From: JBOFDK01 sp051650305
GTDB taxonomy: Bacteria; Bacillota; Clostridia; Lachnospirales; Cellulosilyticaceae
DNA length: 13,830 bases
NCBI GenBank assembly: GCA_051650305.1
Contig: JBOFIT010000037.1
Coordinates: forward strand, 1 to 13,830
Direction: 5' to 3'
Under the pieces are notes generated by a model. That model was not told where the DNA came from, did no database searches, and saw nothing but the letters and a program-made list of their open reading frames with translations. Position numbers and translations under genes: made by a program. Of the stretch, positions 7,280 through 13,747 are shown in pieces. How positions within the stretch are numbered: position 1 is the stretch's first letter; every line of letters begins with the position of its first letter.

Positions 7280-8282
7280 ATTTTATAATATATTTCATAT
7301 TGATTTTGATGTATATTGTATCATCCTTCTCATATACACTGGTTGAAGGTGTCTGAATCATAAATACATGATTTTTAACTTCTATTTCATAGAGCATACG
7401 CTCTCCTAAAAACTGTGCTTTCAGCACTTTTGCCTCAATGCCCTCTTCATCTAGTACAATGTCTTCTGGACGAATAAGCCATTCATACATACCATCTGAT
7501 AAATTGATTTCTTCTTCTAAGCCAATAGCTGTCTTTAGACGCCCCTTCTTTACTTCGCCACTTAAATAACTTACTGGACCAAAGAACTCTGCTACTTGCT
7601 TTGTTTGTGGTGTTAAATAAACGTCAGTAGGCTTACCACATTGAACCATTTCTCCACCGAGCATAATCCCTACTCTATCACAAAGAGAAAATGCTTCTTC
7701 TTTATCGTGGGTTACAAGTATAATCGTTGCTTTTGTTCTTTCATGAATCTCTTTTATGAACTTTCTCATCTCATGTCTTAATCTAATATCAAGGCTTGAA
7801 AATGGCTCATCTAATAAAATAACTTTTGGGTCAATAGCTAATGCTCTTGCTATTGCGACTCTTTGCTTTTGACCTCCTGACAATTCATGAGGATACCTAT
7901 TTTCATAACCTGCTAAATGTACAAGTTCTGTGAGTTCTGTTACCTTCTTCTCTATTATGTGTTTTTCTAACTTTCTTACTTTCAATCCGAAACTTATATT
8001 TTCCTTAACAGTCATATGTGGAAAAAGTAAAAAATCTTGAAATACCACTACAACATCTCTTTTTTCCATTGCCACATGGGTTATATCTACTTCATTAAGC
8101 CATATGCTTCCCTCATCTACTTCTACAATTCCTGCTATCATTTTCAGTGTCGTACTCTTCCCACATCCAGATGGTCCTACTAAGCCCATCATCTCACCAT
8201 CATTGACTGTGATATCAATCTGATTAAGTATTGTCTTCTGATCATATATCTTTGTAACACCTTTTAATGTCAAAGTTGCCAT
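7278..8282 (-). CDS. ABC transporter ATP-binding protein (YnjD/PotA-like, with C-terminal TOBE-like region)
   Basis: A 334-residue nucleotide-binding subunit of an importer. Seen in order are Walker A (GPSGCGKST, 36-44), Q-loop Q82, signature LSGGQ (134-138), Walker B (VILLDE, 154-159) and H-loop H192. After about residue 235 comes a C-terminal region like the TOBE domain of PotA/MalK-type ATPases (LIRPEDI, FLGERMLYEI). I chose ATG 8282 because AAGGAGGAGG lies just upstream. A longer in-frame reading from 8351 would run into the permease gene and has no such site. Eight genes end here, at a terminator. It would power the two adjacent permeases. E. coli YnjD is, as I recall, shorter and lacks this extension, so the subfamily match is by context and not by length. 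Confidence 0.95.
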   Translation of the reverse strand: MATLTLKGVTKIYDQKTILNQIDITVNDGEMMGLVGPSGCGKSTTLKMIAGIVEVDEGSIWLNEVDITHVAMEKRDVVVVFQDFLLFPHMTVKENISFGLKVRKLEKHIIEKKVTELTELVHLAGYENRYPHELSGGQKQRVAIARALAIDPKVILLDEPFSSLDIRLRHEMRKFIKEIHERTKATIILVTHDKEEAFSLCDRVGIMLGGEMVQCGKPTDVYLTPQTKQVAEFFGPVSYLSGEVKKGRLKTAIGLEEEINLSDGMYEWLIRPEDIVLDEEGIEAKVLKAQFLGERMLYEIEVKNHVFMIQTPSTSVYEKDDTIYIKINMKYIIK

Positions 8283-8298
8283 TCTTCTCACCTCCTCC

Positions 8299-9105
8299 TT
8301 ATTTAAAATATTCTTGATGTAGGTAGTATCTCTTCCTAATAAACCACTCAAAAAGATGTATACTTCCCATAAGTAATCCTATATATAAAATGCTATAAGC
8401 TGCCGCTAGGTTTCTATCTCCCTGCATAATAAATGGCACCATGATCATTGGTAATGTAATGACTTCTCCTCCACCTATTAAGAAAGTAATAAAATACTGT
8501 CCAAAAGATACTGTAAATATAAAAACACAAGCTACCATTATAGCTGGCATTAATACTGGAATCGTAACTAACCTAAATGTCTGCCACTTCGTAGCTCCTA
8601 ACATTCTCGATTGCATTTCCAATTTATCGCCTAATATTTCATACACTTCTTGCAACATCAGCATACCGTAAGGAACTGTTACAACTAGCTGTACCAGTAC
8701 AACTCCCATCCATGTATTAGCTACACCTAATGCAATAAGCTGTCTATGCATTCCCATCCCTGTAGCTGCTACTGGAATAATTAAAGGTGCCCAAATAAGC
8801 GTATACCAAAACCCTTTCCATTTTACTGGATACAGCGTTAGTGCCTTTACTGCTGGCATTGTCAGACATAGTGTCAAAAAGGTGACAACCACCGATATCA
8901 ACAAACTTTGTACTACTACTGACCCTATTTCATTCACAGGATTAAAGATATGTTCGATGCCTTGTATACCATACTGAGTAGGTAACAAATACGGCCACTG
9001 CCACCTACTTGTCACTGCCCAAATCATTAATACAATAAGAGGGGCACATATTGCTAGTATTGCCCCTCCTACTACTATATTTTTTGCTACTTTACTAACT
9101 TTCAT
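8299..9105 (-). CDS. ABC transporter permease (second half of a split YnjC)
   Basis: A 268-residue membrane protein with about six transmembrane segments and the binding-protein-dependent permease (EAA) loop. The loop appears as MLGATKWQTFRLVTIPVLMP, where it contacts the ATPase. It belongs to the same superfamily as the Pot/Thi/Fbp-type permeases. The start follows an AGGTGAG site that overlaps the stop of the upstream permease gene, with 4 bases between stop and start. In E. coli the corresponding importer has one fused double permease (YnjC); here the two halves are separate genes. The substrate is unknown, and a sulfur compound is inferred from the neighbours. Confidence 0.92.
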   Translation of the reverse strand: MKVSKVAKNIVVGGAILAICAPLIVLMIWAVTSRWQWPYLLPTQYGIQGIEHIFNPVNEIGSVVVQSLLISVVVTFLTLCLTMPAVKALTLYPVKWKGFWYTLIWAPLIIPVAATGMGMHRQLIALGVANTWMGVVLVQLVVTVPYGMLMLQEVYEILGDKLEMQSRMLGATKWQTFRLVTIPVLMPAIMVACVFIFTVSFGQYFITFLIGGGEVITLPMIMVPFIMQGDRNLAAAYSILYIGLLMGSIHLFEWFIRKRYYLHQEYFK

Positions 9106-9109
9106 ATAC

Positions 9110-9973
9110 TCACCTATATTTCTTAATTTGATTACTTATTTTTCTATATACCCCTAAAAGTATGAGTGAAATACTAATCATAATTACATTAAGTACCATT
9201 GCGTAGATACGTTGATCTACACTACTGCTTGTATATGCCATATATGCTCGTACTGGCAATGCTTCTGGAATCGTTCCTCCTATTAAGTAAGGTACTTCAA
9301 AGCCACCAAAAGCAAACGCAAATAAAATAATAAGAGAAGATAACATAGATGGTAATATAAGTGGTAATTGAATCTTCCAAAAGATAGCGCCTGTAGATGC
9401 ACCTAAGTTCTTTGCCACTACCACAAAACTCTGATTAATATTACGTAAAATAATAAGCACAGCCATGATTACAAAAGGAATGCCTTTCCACATATATACG
9501 AGTATAATACCTATCCCCTTTTTATCATGTATAAGTACTGGAAAGTCTTTCGGTTCTACTATCCACCCTAGCATATAGGTTATACGTGCTAATATACCTG
9601 TTTGACTAAAACATAAAATCATTATAACAACTACAATTAAGTGTGGCATATACACAGGTATCCTACTTATTCTTTCTGTCAGCTGCTCACCTTTTTTCAT
9701 TTGAATCATGTAATAGGCAATAGCAATACCTACTACCACCGCAAGGATTGATGATACTGCGGAAAAAAACAATGTATAGAAAAAAGACTCTATAAAATAA
9801 GGATCTTTAAAAACTTGTATATAATAGTCAAATGTGATTTCTGTCTTTCCTAATGCTGGAAAGTACCCCAGGCTTTGTAGTACTGATTCTAAAACACCTG
9901 CTCCAAATACACCTATTAAAAGGATCATAAGTGGTGCAAGCATCATATACCCATGGATAGCTTTCTTTTTCAT
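9110..9973 (-). CDS. ABC transporter permease (first half of a split YnjC)
   Basis: A 287-residue permease with about six transmembrane segments. It has the EAA-type loop (NLGASTGAIFWKIQLPLILP) that docks onto the ATP-binding subunit, and a basic N-terminus (MKKKAIHGYMM) before the first membrane helix. I chose ATG 9973, which overlaps the stop of the binding-protein gene (ATGA). An in-frame ATG at 9994 adds seven hydrophilic residues and has no ribosome binding site. With the 8299-9105 permease it should form the heterodimeric channel of the importer. The close coupling of binding protein, permease, permease and ATPase shows they are made as one complex. Confidence 0.92.
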   Translation of the reverse strand: MKKKAIHGYMMLAPLMILLIGVFGAGVLESVLQSLGYFPALGKTEITFDYYIQVFKDPYFIESFFYTLFFSAVSSILAVVVGIAIAYYMIQMKKGEQLTERISRIPVYMPHLIVVVIMILCFSQTGILARITYMLGWIVEPKDFPVLIHDKKGIGIILVYMWKGIPFVIMAVLIILRNINQSFVVVAKNLGASTGAIFWKIQLPLILPSMLSSLIILFAFAFGGFEVPYLIGGTIPEALPVRAYMAYTSSSVDQRIYAMVLNVIMISISLILLGVYRKISNQIKKYR

Positions 9974-11193
9974 CGTAATACATGTTCCTCCCATAAACTA
10001 TTGATTACTTCTATATAAGATGCATGTGGTTCAGCTATCTCTTTTCCCAGAGTCTCTTCGACGCCAAGTGTCCCTTTACCTTTTTGTACAGTTTCAAAAA
10101 CTCTTTTTTCTTCTTCACCTAGCTTAGTCATATCAAGACTTGTCAAATCTCCCCAACCTTTTGGGTCCATCTTAATAGCTTGTAGCTCGGGAGTAAGCAA
10201 TGCATTCATTACGACCAATGCACCCGCTTTATTTGTTGCATTTGTTGGTATTGTCAAAAAGTGTGTATTTGTTAGCGTCCCTTTATCTAATATAAATGCT
10301 TGTGTAGCCTTAGGATATATGCCCTGTTCAATCATATGAGCCATTCCATTAGCTGTATATGTCATGCAAAAATCTACTTCCCCATCTGCATACATGTTTG
10401 AAAGCTGTGCATAAGTAGCAGGATAAGTCGTACCTTCTCTCCACAGATACGGCTTAAGTTCCTTTAAGTACTGTAAACCCGGTTCAATGATTTCAAATAC
10501 TTCTTCTTTTGATAAGCCTTCTTTCATAAGTAGTGTTTCATCAACTAATTGAAAAATAATTGTTCTCACAAAAGCACTTCCTGTAAAGTCATATGCCGAA
10601 GGGTAAGTTATCTTGCCTGGATTATTCTTTGCCCATTCAAGTAATGTATCTGGATTAGTTGGTAAGGTATCTACCTTCTCCATATCTCCAAATAGCATAA
10701 ACTGTGCTTTTCCAAGTGGTACTTCCATTCCTTCTGTAGCTACGCCAAAATCAACTGTATTAATCTCTGTATTCATATCTAAGTACTTATTGTTTGGTAG
10801 CTTATCTACGATTTCTCCATAAAGAAGTCCATTATTTTTAGCTGTATAAAAGTTCTCTCCATTGAGCCATACAATGTCCATTGTTCCTTTAGCCCCTACT
10901 TCTTTTTCTGTAAGAAGCTTTGATAATATGTCTGCAATGTCCATCCCTACTCGCTTGAGCTCAATATTATATTGCTCTTTGACCTTTGGTGCAACACTCT
11001 CATCAATGTATTTATTGACCTTTTCATCTCCACCCCAGCCATAATAAGTAACTGTAGTGTCTTTTGAAGCCTCTACTACTTCTTCCCATGTACTAGCCTC
11101 AATATCAATCTCTACAATTTCTTGCTTTGGGGTTCCACAACCTGAAGTCATTATCATAGCCATGGCCATTAGAAGTAACTTTTTTAGTTTCAT
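9970..11193 (-). CDS. ABC transporter substrate-binding lipoprotein, YnjB-like
   Basis: A 407-residue extracytoplasmic binding protein. The signal peptide is basic, then Met/Ala/Leu-rich, then a lipobox ending TSGC with C19, so the mature protein is tethered to the membrane. The mature part begins with the strand YYGWGGDEKVNKYI and has MDIVWLNGENFYTAKNNGLL further on. I recognise both as resembling E. coli YnjB, a relative of the thiamine, iron and polyamine binding proteins. No ligand has been settled for that group to my knowledge. The start has a GGGAGG site with good spacing and lies 11 bases after the YeeE-type gene. That link ties the ABC importer to the TusA/YeeE genes and suggests a sulfur-containing ligand (inference). 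Confidence 0.93.
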   Translation of the reverse strand: MKLKKLLLMAMAMIMTSGCGTPKQEIVEIDIEASTWEEVVEASKDTTVTYYGWGGDEKVNKYIDESVAPKVKEQYNIELKRVGMDIADILSKLLTEKEVGAKGTMDIVWLNGENFYTAKNNGLLYGEIVDKLPNNKYLDMNTEINTVDFGVATEGMEVPLGKAQFMLFGDMEKVDTLPTNPDTLLEWAKNNPGKITYPSAYDFTGSAFVRTIIFQLVDETLLMKEGLSKEEVFEIIEPGLQYLKELKPYLWREGTTYPATYAQLSNMYADGEVDFCMTYTANGMAHMIEQGIYPKATQAFILDKGTLTNTHFLTIPTNATNKAGALVVMNALLTPELQAIKMDPKGWGDLTSLDMTKLGEEEKRVFETVQKGKGTLGVEETLGKEIAEPHASYIEVINSLWEEHVLR

Positions 11194-11204
11194 CCTTTAC
11201 CTCC

Positions 11205-11738
11205 CTAAATTCTATATTTCTTTAATATTTTCATTCCGATATATACCCCACCAAATAAACTGACTCCAAATATCCAACCATGTAAGGAGAATGATGGAAT
11301 AGCACTAAAAAAAGCTCCCAAGTTACATCCCCCTGCTAATCTAGTACCTATTCCCATCAATATTCCGCCTACAAGAGCATATGTTATATGAATCTTTTTA
11401 AACTTTCTTATACGCCATTGTGAAGACATACACGCACCCATAATAGCTCCTACTATAATCCCTGGTATTAAAAATGTGTAGGTATTCACCCATAAATGCG
11501 TAGCATTGCCAACTGGCTCTACTGTTTCATTAAAAAAATGCCATTCTGTTGCATTCATTCCCATTTCAGACGCTATATGTCCTATTTGATAGGCTACCCA
11601 TGAACTTACTTTTAATGCTTCATCTGTTGTATAAAGCATAATAATATTGATGATACCTAATCCTATGCCCGCTACCCAATAAGGCCACGGTTCTTTGAAT
11701 TTATCTACTTTTTTCAATGTAAATCTCCCATAAACCAT
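11205..11738 (-). CDS. YeeE/YedE-family transporter subunit, second half (PmpB-like)
   Basis: A 177-residue membrane protein with about four or five hydrophobic segments. It has the family's conserved cysteine motifs, IMGACMSS (C103) and LAGGCNLGAFF (C138). In the thiosulfate transporter TsuA, cysteines in such motifs line the substrate path and pass sulfur to a TusA-like protein. This protein is about half the length of TsuA. It appears to form the full pseudo-symmetric unit with the product of 11940-12599. The ATG at 11738 has GAGG 6 bases upstream but overlaps the TusA gene by 38 bases. A TTG at 11717 has GGGAG 7 bases upstream and a 17-base overlap, and is an equally good start. Either way, translation is coupled to TusA. 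Substrate candidates are thiosulfate or another sulfur or selenium species. Confidence 0.9.
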   Translation of the reverse strand: MVYGRFTLKKVDKFKEPWPYWVAGIGLGIINIIMLYTTDEALKVSSWVAYQIGHIASEMGMNATEWHFFNETVEPVGNATHLWVNTYTFLIPGIIVGAIMGACMSSQWRIRKFKKIHITYALVGGILMGIGTRLAGGCNLGAFFSAIPSFSLHGWIFGVSLFGGVYIGMKILKKYRI

Positions 11739-11928
11739 TTTCTACCTCAAGGTAGTCAAATCCATGCCCCTCTTGCTCTGCCCATTCTTTTATATTAATT
11801 ACTACACAAGTATGATCTGCTTCAACAATAATAATATCACCCTTATTTAATGCCTCTATTTCTTTAACAACTTTTAATAAAGGAATCGGGCATGGTTCAT
11901 ATAAACAATCTAAAATAACTTGATTCAT
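11701..11928 (-). CDS. TusA-family sulfur carrier protein (TsuB/SirA-like)
   Basis: A 75-residue cytoplasmic protein with the TusA fold pattern and the essential CPxP motif (EPCPIPLLKV, with the sulfur-carrying Cys at residue 13). In this family the Cys carries a persulfide and passes it to partner proteins. I chose ATG 11928 because AAGGA lies at proper spacing before it. An in-frame ATG at 11943 overlaps the upstream stop codon and has no visible ribosome binding site; using it would add five residues. The gene is sandwiched between the two YeeE/YedE halves, as TsuB-like carriers are often next to TsuA. A role in accepting sulfur entering through the YeeE channel is the simplest reading. 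A selenium role (YedF-like) is the alternative. Confidence 0.92.
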   Translation of the reverse strand: MNQVILDCLYEPCPIPLLKVVKEIEALNKGDIIIVEADHTCVVINIKEWAEQEGHGFDYLEVENGLWEIYIEKSR

Positions 11929-11939
11929 CTTCTTTTCCT

Positions 11940-12599
11940 TCATTTATAATTTTTCTTTTCGTATCTATAAAGTATATAGATGAAAGATGCCAATGCCATA
12001 ATTTGTATAAGCATTAAATATCTAATATCTAGATAATCTGCTAAATAAATACCAGGCTTCTCGTAGATAAAATTAATATCACCGTATTGATAAATACTCA
12101 TTACAATCCCAGTCCCAATAAATACGCCTGCTAAACTTATGATGGGTAATAAATAACCTTCACCTAATCTAATAAAAATCGTAGAAACACATCCCCCCGC
12201 TATAGACATACCTATTCCGAAGATCATGCCTCCTATGACTGTATGCCATCCTACCGGCTTTACTTGGCCACTAATAACTCTGATTTCCTCAGTTCCACTA
12301 TACTGATAAAAAGTAAAGCCTATAGTAGCAATCAACATCCCTAGTAGTAATGCTCTAAATACCTTCGTCTTCTTAAACAAAATAATATCTCTAATTCCTG
12401 CTGCAAAACACAATTTTGCTCTCTGCATCATATAGCCTACTGCTATACCTATAAACAATAAATAACTATAGGGGATATGTTTTAAAAAAACATAATAAAT
12501 GACAATGCTTCCTACTAGCAATAATAGTGCATACTTTTTTTGCGACTTAATTTCTTTTGCATTTTTGTGTCGTCTTTTTTTTATTTCTTCTATATTCAT
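11940..12599 (-). CDS. YeeE/YedE-family transporter subunit, first half (PmpA-like)
   Basis: A 219-residue membrane protein with a charged N-terminus (Lys/Arg-rich, about 1-22) and about six hydrophobic segments. It has the N-half cysteine motifs of the YeeE/YedE family, QRAKLCFAAGIRD (C64) and SIAGGCVSTIFIRLG (C137). Together with C103 and C138 of its partner this gives the four cysteines expected for a complete TsuA-like transporter. The stop codon overlaps an alternative ATG of the TusA gene. The ribosome binding site AAGGTG is 7 bases ahead of the ATG, which lies 12 bases after the CDP-alcohol phosphatidyltransferase. Splitting into two subunits resembles the PmpA/PmpB pairs described in Serratia. 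The charged N-terminal extension may be a docking site (inference). Confidence 0.9.
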   Translation of the reverse strand: MNIEEIKKRRHKNAKEIKSQKKYALLLLVGSIVIYYVFLKHIPYSYLLFIGIAVGYMMQRAKLCFAAGIRDIILFKKTKVFRALLLGMLIATIGFTFYQYSGTEEIRVISGQVKPVGWHTVIGGMIFGIGMSIAGGCVSTIFIRLGEGYLLPIISLAGVFIGTGIVMSIYQYGDINFIYEKPGIYLADYLDIRYLMLIQIMALASFIYILYRYEKKNYK

Positions 12600-12611
12600 C
12601 TCTTCACCTTA

Positions 12612-13205
12612 CTATTTTATCTTGGAGAAAATTTTATACGCCTCCATCATACGTTGTAGTGCTGTGAATCCAATAAGAAGCGCCATAATACATGTAATAT
12701 AATGTGCTTGTTGCATAAATAAAATCATAATACTAAAGCCAATAAATCCTTCTGTTCGCTCCATAAGTCCTGCTTGATAACGGAAAGACTTGATTCCATT
12801 ATTCTCTGCTAGTGCACCTACTGTTAAGAAAACACACATAGAAAAAACAATAGTAGATACCAATACGATAAGTGCTAATCTTGATTGTGGCTGCATAATC
12901 CCTATTGCAATAACCATCGATAGTTCTACCAATCTATCAAATACAATATCCATAAGACTTCCCCATGGACTTTGCATCTTTCCAATACGTGCCATAGATC
13001 CATCTACTGCATCAAAAAATCCTGATATCCATAGAAAAATAAGTCCTATAATAGGTTGTCCTAAAACAATCCAAATACTCGTACTTATACCTAATAAAAA
13101 TGCAAACACCGTCACTTGATTTGGTGTAATATTCTTCTTTAGTAATATTTCTGCTGTTTTTGTAATAATAGGTTGTACATATTTTCTTGCGTTTGTATCT
13201 AGCAT
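12612..13205 (-). CDS. CDP-alcohol phosphatidyltransferase family protein, YnjF-like
   Basis: A 197-residue membrane enzyme with about five or six transmembrane helices and an intact catalytic motif. The motif D-x2-DG-x2-AR-x8-G-x3-D-x3-D is read as D65, D68, G69, A72, R73, G82, D86 and D90. The family transfers a phosphatidyl or similar group from a CDP-lipid to an alcohol acceptor. The acceptor here is unknown and the sequence does not distinguish glycerol phosphate, inositol or others. The ATG at 13205 follows a strong AAGGAGGGG site. It is the first gene of the eight-gene transport operon, with an extended -10 promoter just upstream. E. coli ynjF is likewise linked to ynjBCDE, so the association is probably functional. 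Why a lipid enzyme travels with sulfur transport genes is not known. Confidence 0.93.
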   Translation of the reverse strand: MLDTNARKYVQPIITKTAEILLKKNITPNQVTVFAFLLGISTSIWIVLGQPIIGLIFLWISGFFDAVDGSMARIGKMQSPWGSLMDIVFDRLVELSMVIAIGIMQPQSRLALIVLVSTIVFSMCVFLTVGALAENNGIKSFRYQAGLMERTEGFIGFSIMILFMQQAHYITCIMALLIGFTALQRMMEAYKIFSKIK

Positions 13206-13219
13206 GGTACACCCCTCCT

Positions 13220-13237
13220 TTGTTAATATTATAACAT
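13220..13237. promoter_or_regulatory. Rex-like palindrome over the promoter of the transport operon
   Basis: TTGTTAA-TATT-ATAACAT matches 12 of the 14 defined positions of the Rex consensus TTGTTAA-N4-TTAACAA. It covers the -10 element, where a repressor would block transcription. Rex responds to the NADH/NAD+ ratio in Gram-positive bacteria. In AT-rich DNA this could be chance. Confidence 0.35.
13228..13236 (-). promoter_or_regulatory. Extended -10 promoter of the ynjF-YeeE-TusA-ABC operon
   Basis: The minus strand reads TGTTATAAT, an extended -10 about 22 bases before ATG 13205. That leaves a leader of only about 15-20 bases holding the ribosome binding site. No good -35 is present at the usual spacing. 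The rRNA/tRNA terminator lies about 90 bases upstream, so the operon needs its own start. Confidence 0.6.
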
Positions 13238-13323
13238 TTCTGGAAGGTTTTATTGATTATTTACCCTATAAAACATAGTTACCTAAGATAAGATATTATT
13301 ATGGGGGATATTTTTAGGCATAA

Positions 13324-13352
13324 AAAAAGAGCACATTATCTGTGCTCTTTTT
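13324..13352 (-). terminator. Terminator of the rRNA-tRNA operon
   Basis: A perfect 12-bp stem (AAAAAGAGCACA, loop TTATC on plus, TGTGCTCTTTTT) begins one base beyond the last base of tRNA-Leu. On the minus strand a run of seven U follows. The stem can be lengthened by GGCAT/ATGCC pairing that would involve the 3' end of tRNA-Leu. Confidence 0.9.
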
Positions 13353-13353
13353 A

Positions 13354-13437
13354 TGCCCAAGACCGGAATCGAACCGGTACGGATGTTACTCCGCAGGATT
13401 TTAAGTCCTGTGCGTCTGCCAGTTCCGCCACTTGGGC
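13354..13437 (-). tRNA. tRNA-Leu (anticodon TAA)
   Basis: An 84-base class II tRNA. The acceptor stem GCCCAAG/CTTGGGC has discriminator A, and the anticodon loop CTTAAAA gives TAA. There is a long variable arm and a GGTTCGATTCC T-arm. CCA is not encoded. It is the last of three tRNAs after the 5S gene. Confidence 0.96.
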
Positions 13438-13443
13438 ATATAA

Positions 13444-13516
13444 TGGTCGCTATAGGGCTCGAACCTATGACCCCCTGCTTGTAAGGCAGGTGCTCTCCCA
13501 GCTGAGCTAAGCGACC
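13444..13516 (-). tRNA. tRNA-Val (anticodon TAC)
   Basis: A 73-base tRNA. The acceptor stem GGTCGCT/AGCGACC has discriminator A, the D-arm is AGCTCAGCTGGGAGAGC, the anticodon loop CTTACAA gives TAC, and the T-arm contains GGTTCGAGCC. CCA is not encoded. It lies 6 bases upstream of tRNA-Leu in the same transcript. Confidence 0.97.
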
Positions 13517-13555
13517 AAACGACATATTCCATATTATTCAATTACTTGAATAAAG

Positions 13556-13629
13556 CGACCCAGAAGGGACTCGAACCCTCGACCTCCGCCGTGACAGGGC
13601 GGCGTGCTAACCAACTGTACCACTGGGCC
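13556..13629 (-). tRNA. tRNA-Asp (anticodon GTC)
   Basis: A 74-base tRNA. The acceptor stem GGCCCAG/CTGGGTC has one G-U pair and the Asp-typical discriminator G. The anticodon loop CTGTCAC gives GTC, and the T-arm contains GGTTCGAGTCC. CCA is not encoded. It is the first tRNA after the 5S gene. Confidence 0.97.
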
Positions 13630-13719
13630 ATTTAATTACCTCATCCTCACTATCGTTCGGTTCGGCATATTATAAGTCTTGCTACGCAATCCTTGCATCT
13701 TGTCTAACGACAATCTGCT

Positions 13720-13736
13720 ATTTTGCTAAGCAAAAT
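13720..13736. other. Hairpin in the 5S-tRNA spacer
   Basis: ATTTTGCT-A-AGCAAAAT forms a short hairpin about 12 bases beyond the 3' end of 5S rRNA. Its place in the transcribed spacer suggests a role in precursor processing. There is no U run on the minus strand, so it is unlikely to be a terminator. I see nothing else in the spacer 13630-13747. Confidence 0.4.
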
Positions 13737-13747
13737 TTAATATAAAT

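Noticed and set aside
11701..12599. A single YeeE/YedE gene broken by frameshift or insertion
   Set aside because: Each half has its own start, ribosome binding site and intact cysteine motifs. An intact TusA gene lies between them, so the split is an arrangement and not damage.
12790..13119. 109-codon plus-strand frame antisense to the CDP-alcohol phosphatidyltransferase
   Set aside because: The minus-strand frame has the full catalytic motif; the antisense frame is a shadow.
13012..13212. 66-codon minus-strand frame overlapping the start of the CDP-alcohol phosphatidyltransferase
   Set aside because: It is out of frame with the real gene, low in complexity and unlike any family. The strong ribosome binding site serves ATG 13205.
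13301..13510. 69-codon plus-strand frame antisense to tRNA-Leu and tRNA-Val
   Set aside because: It overlaps two clear tRNA genes and the terminator, and has no ribosome binding site.
13283..13525. 80-codon minus-strand frame (RLAQLGEHLPYKQG type) over the tRNA genes
   Set aside because: It is a translation of tRNA-Val and tRNA-Leu sequence. This peptide type is a well-known false gene at tRNA clusters.
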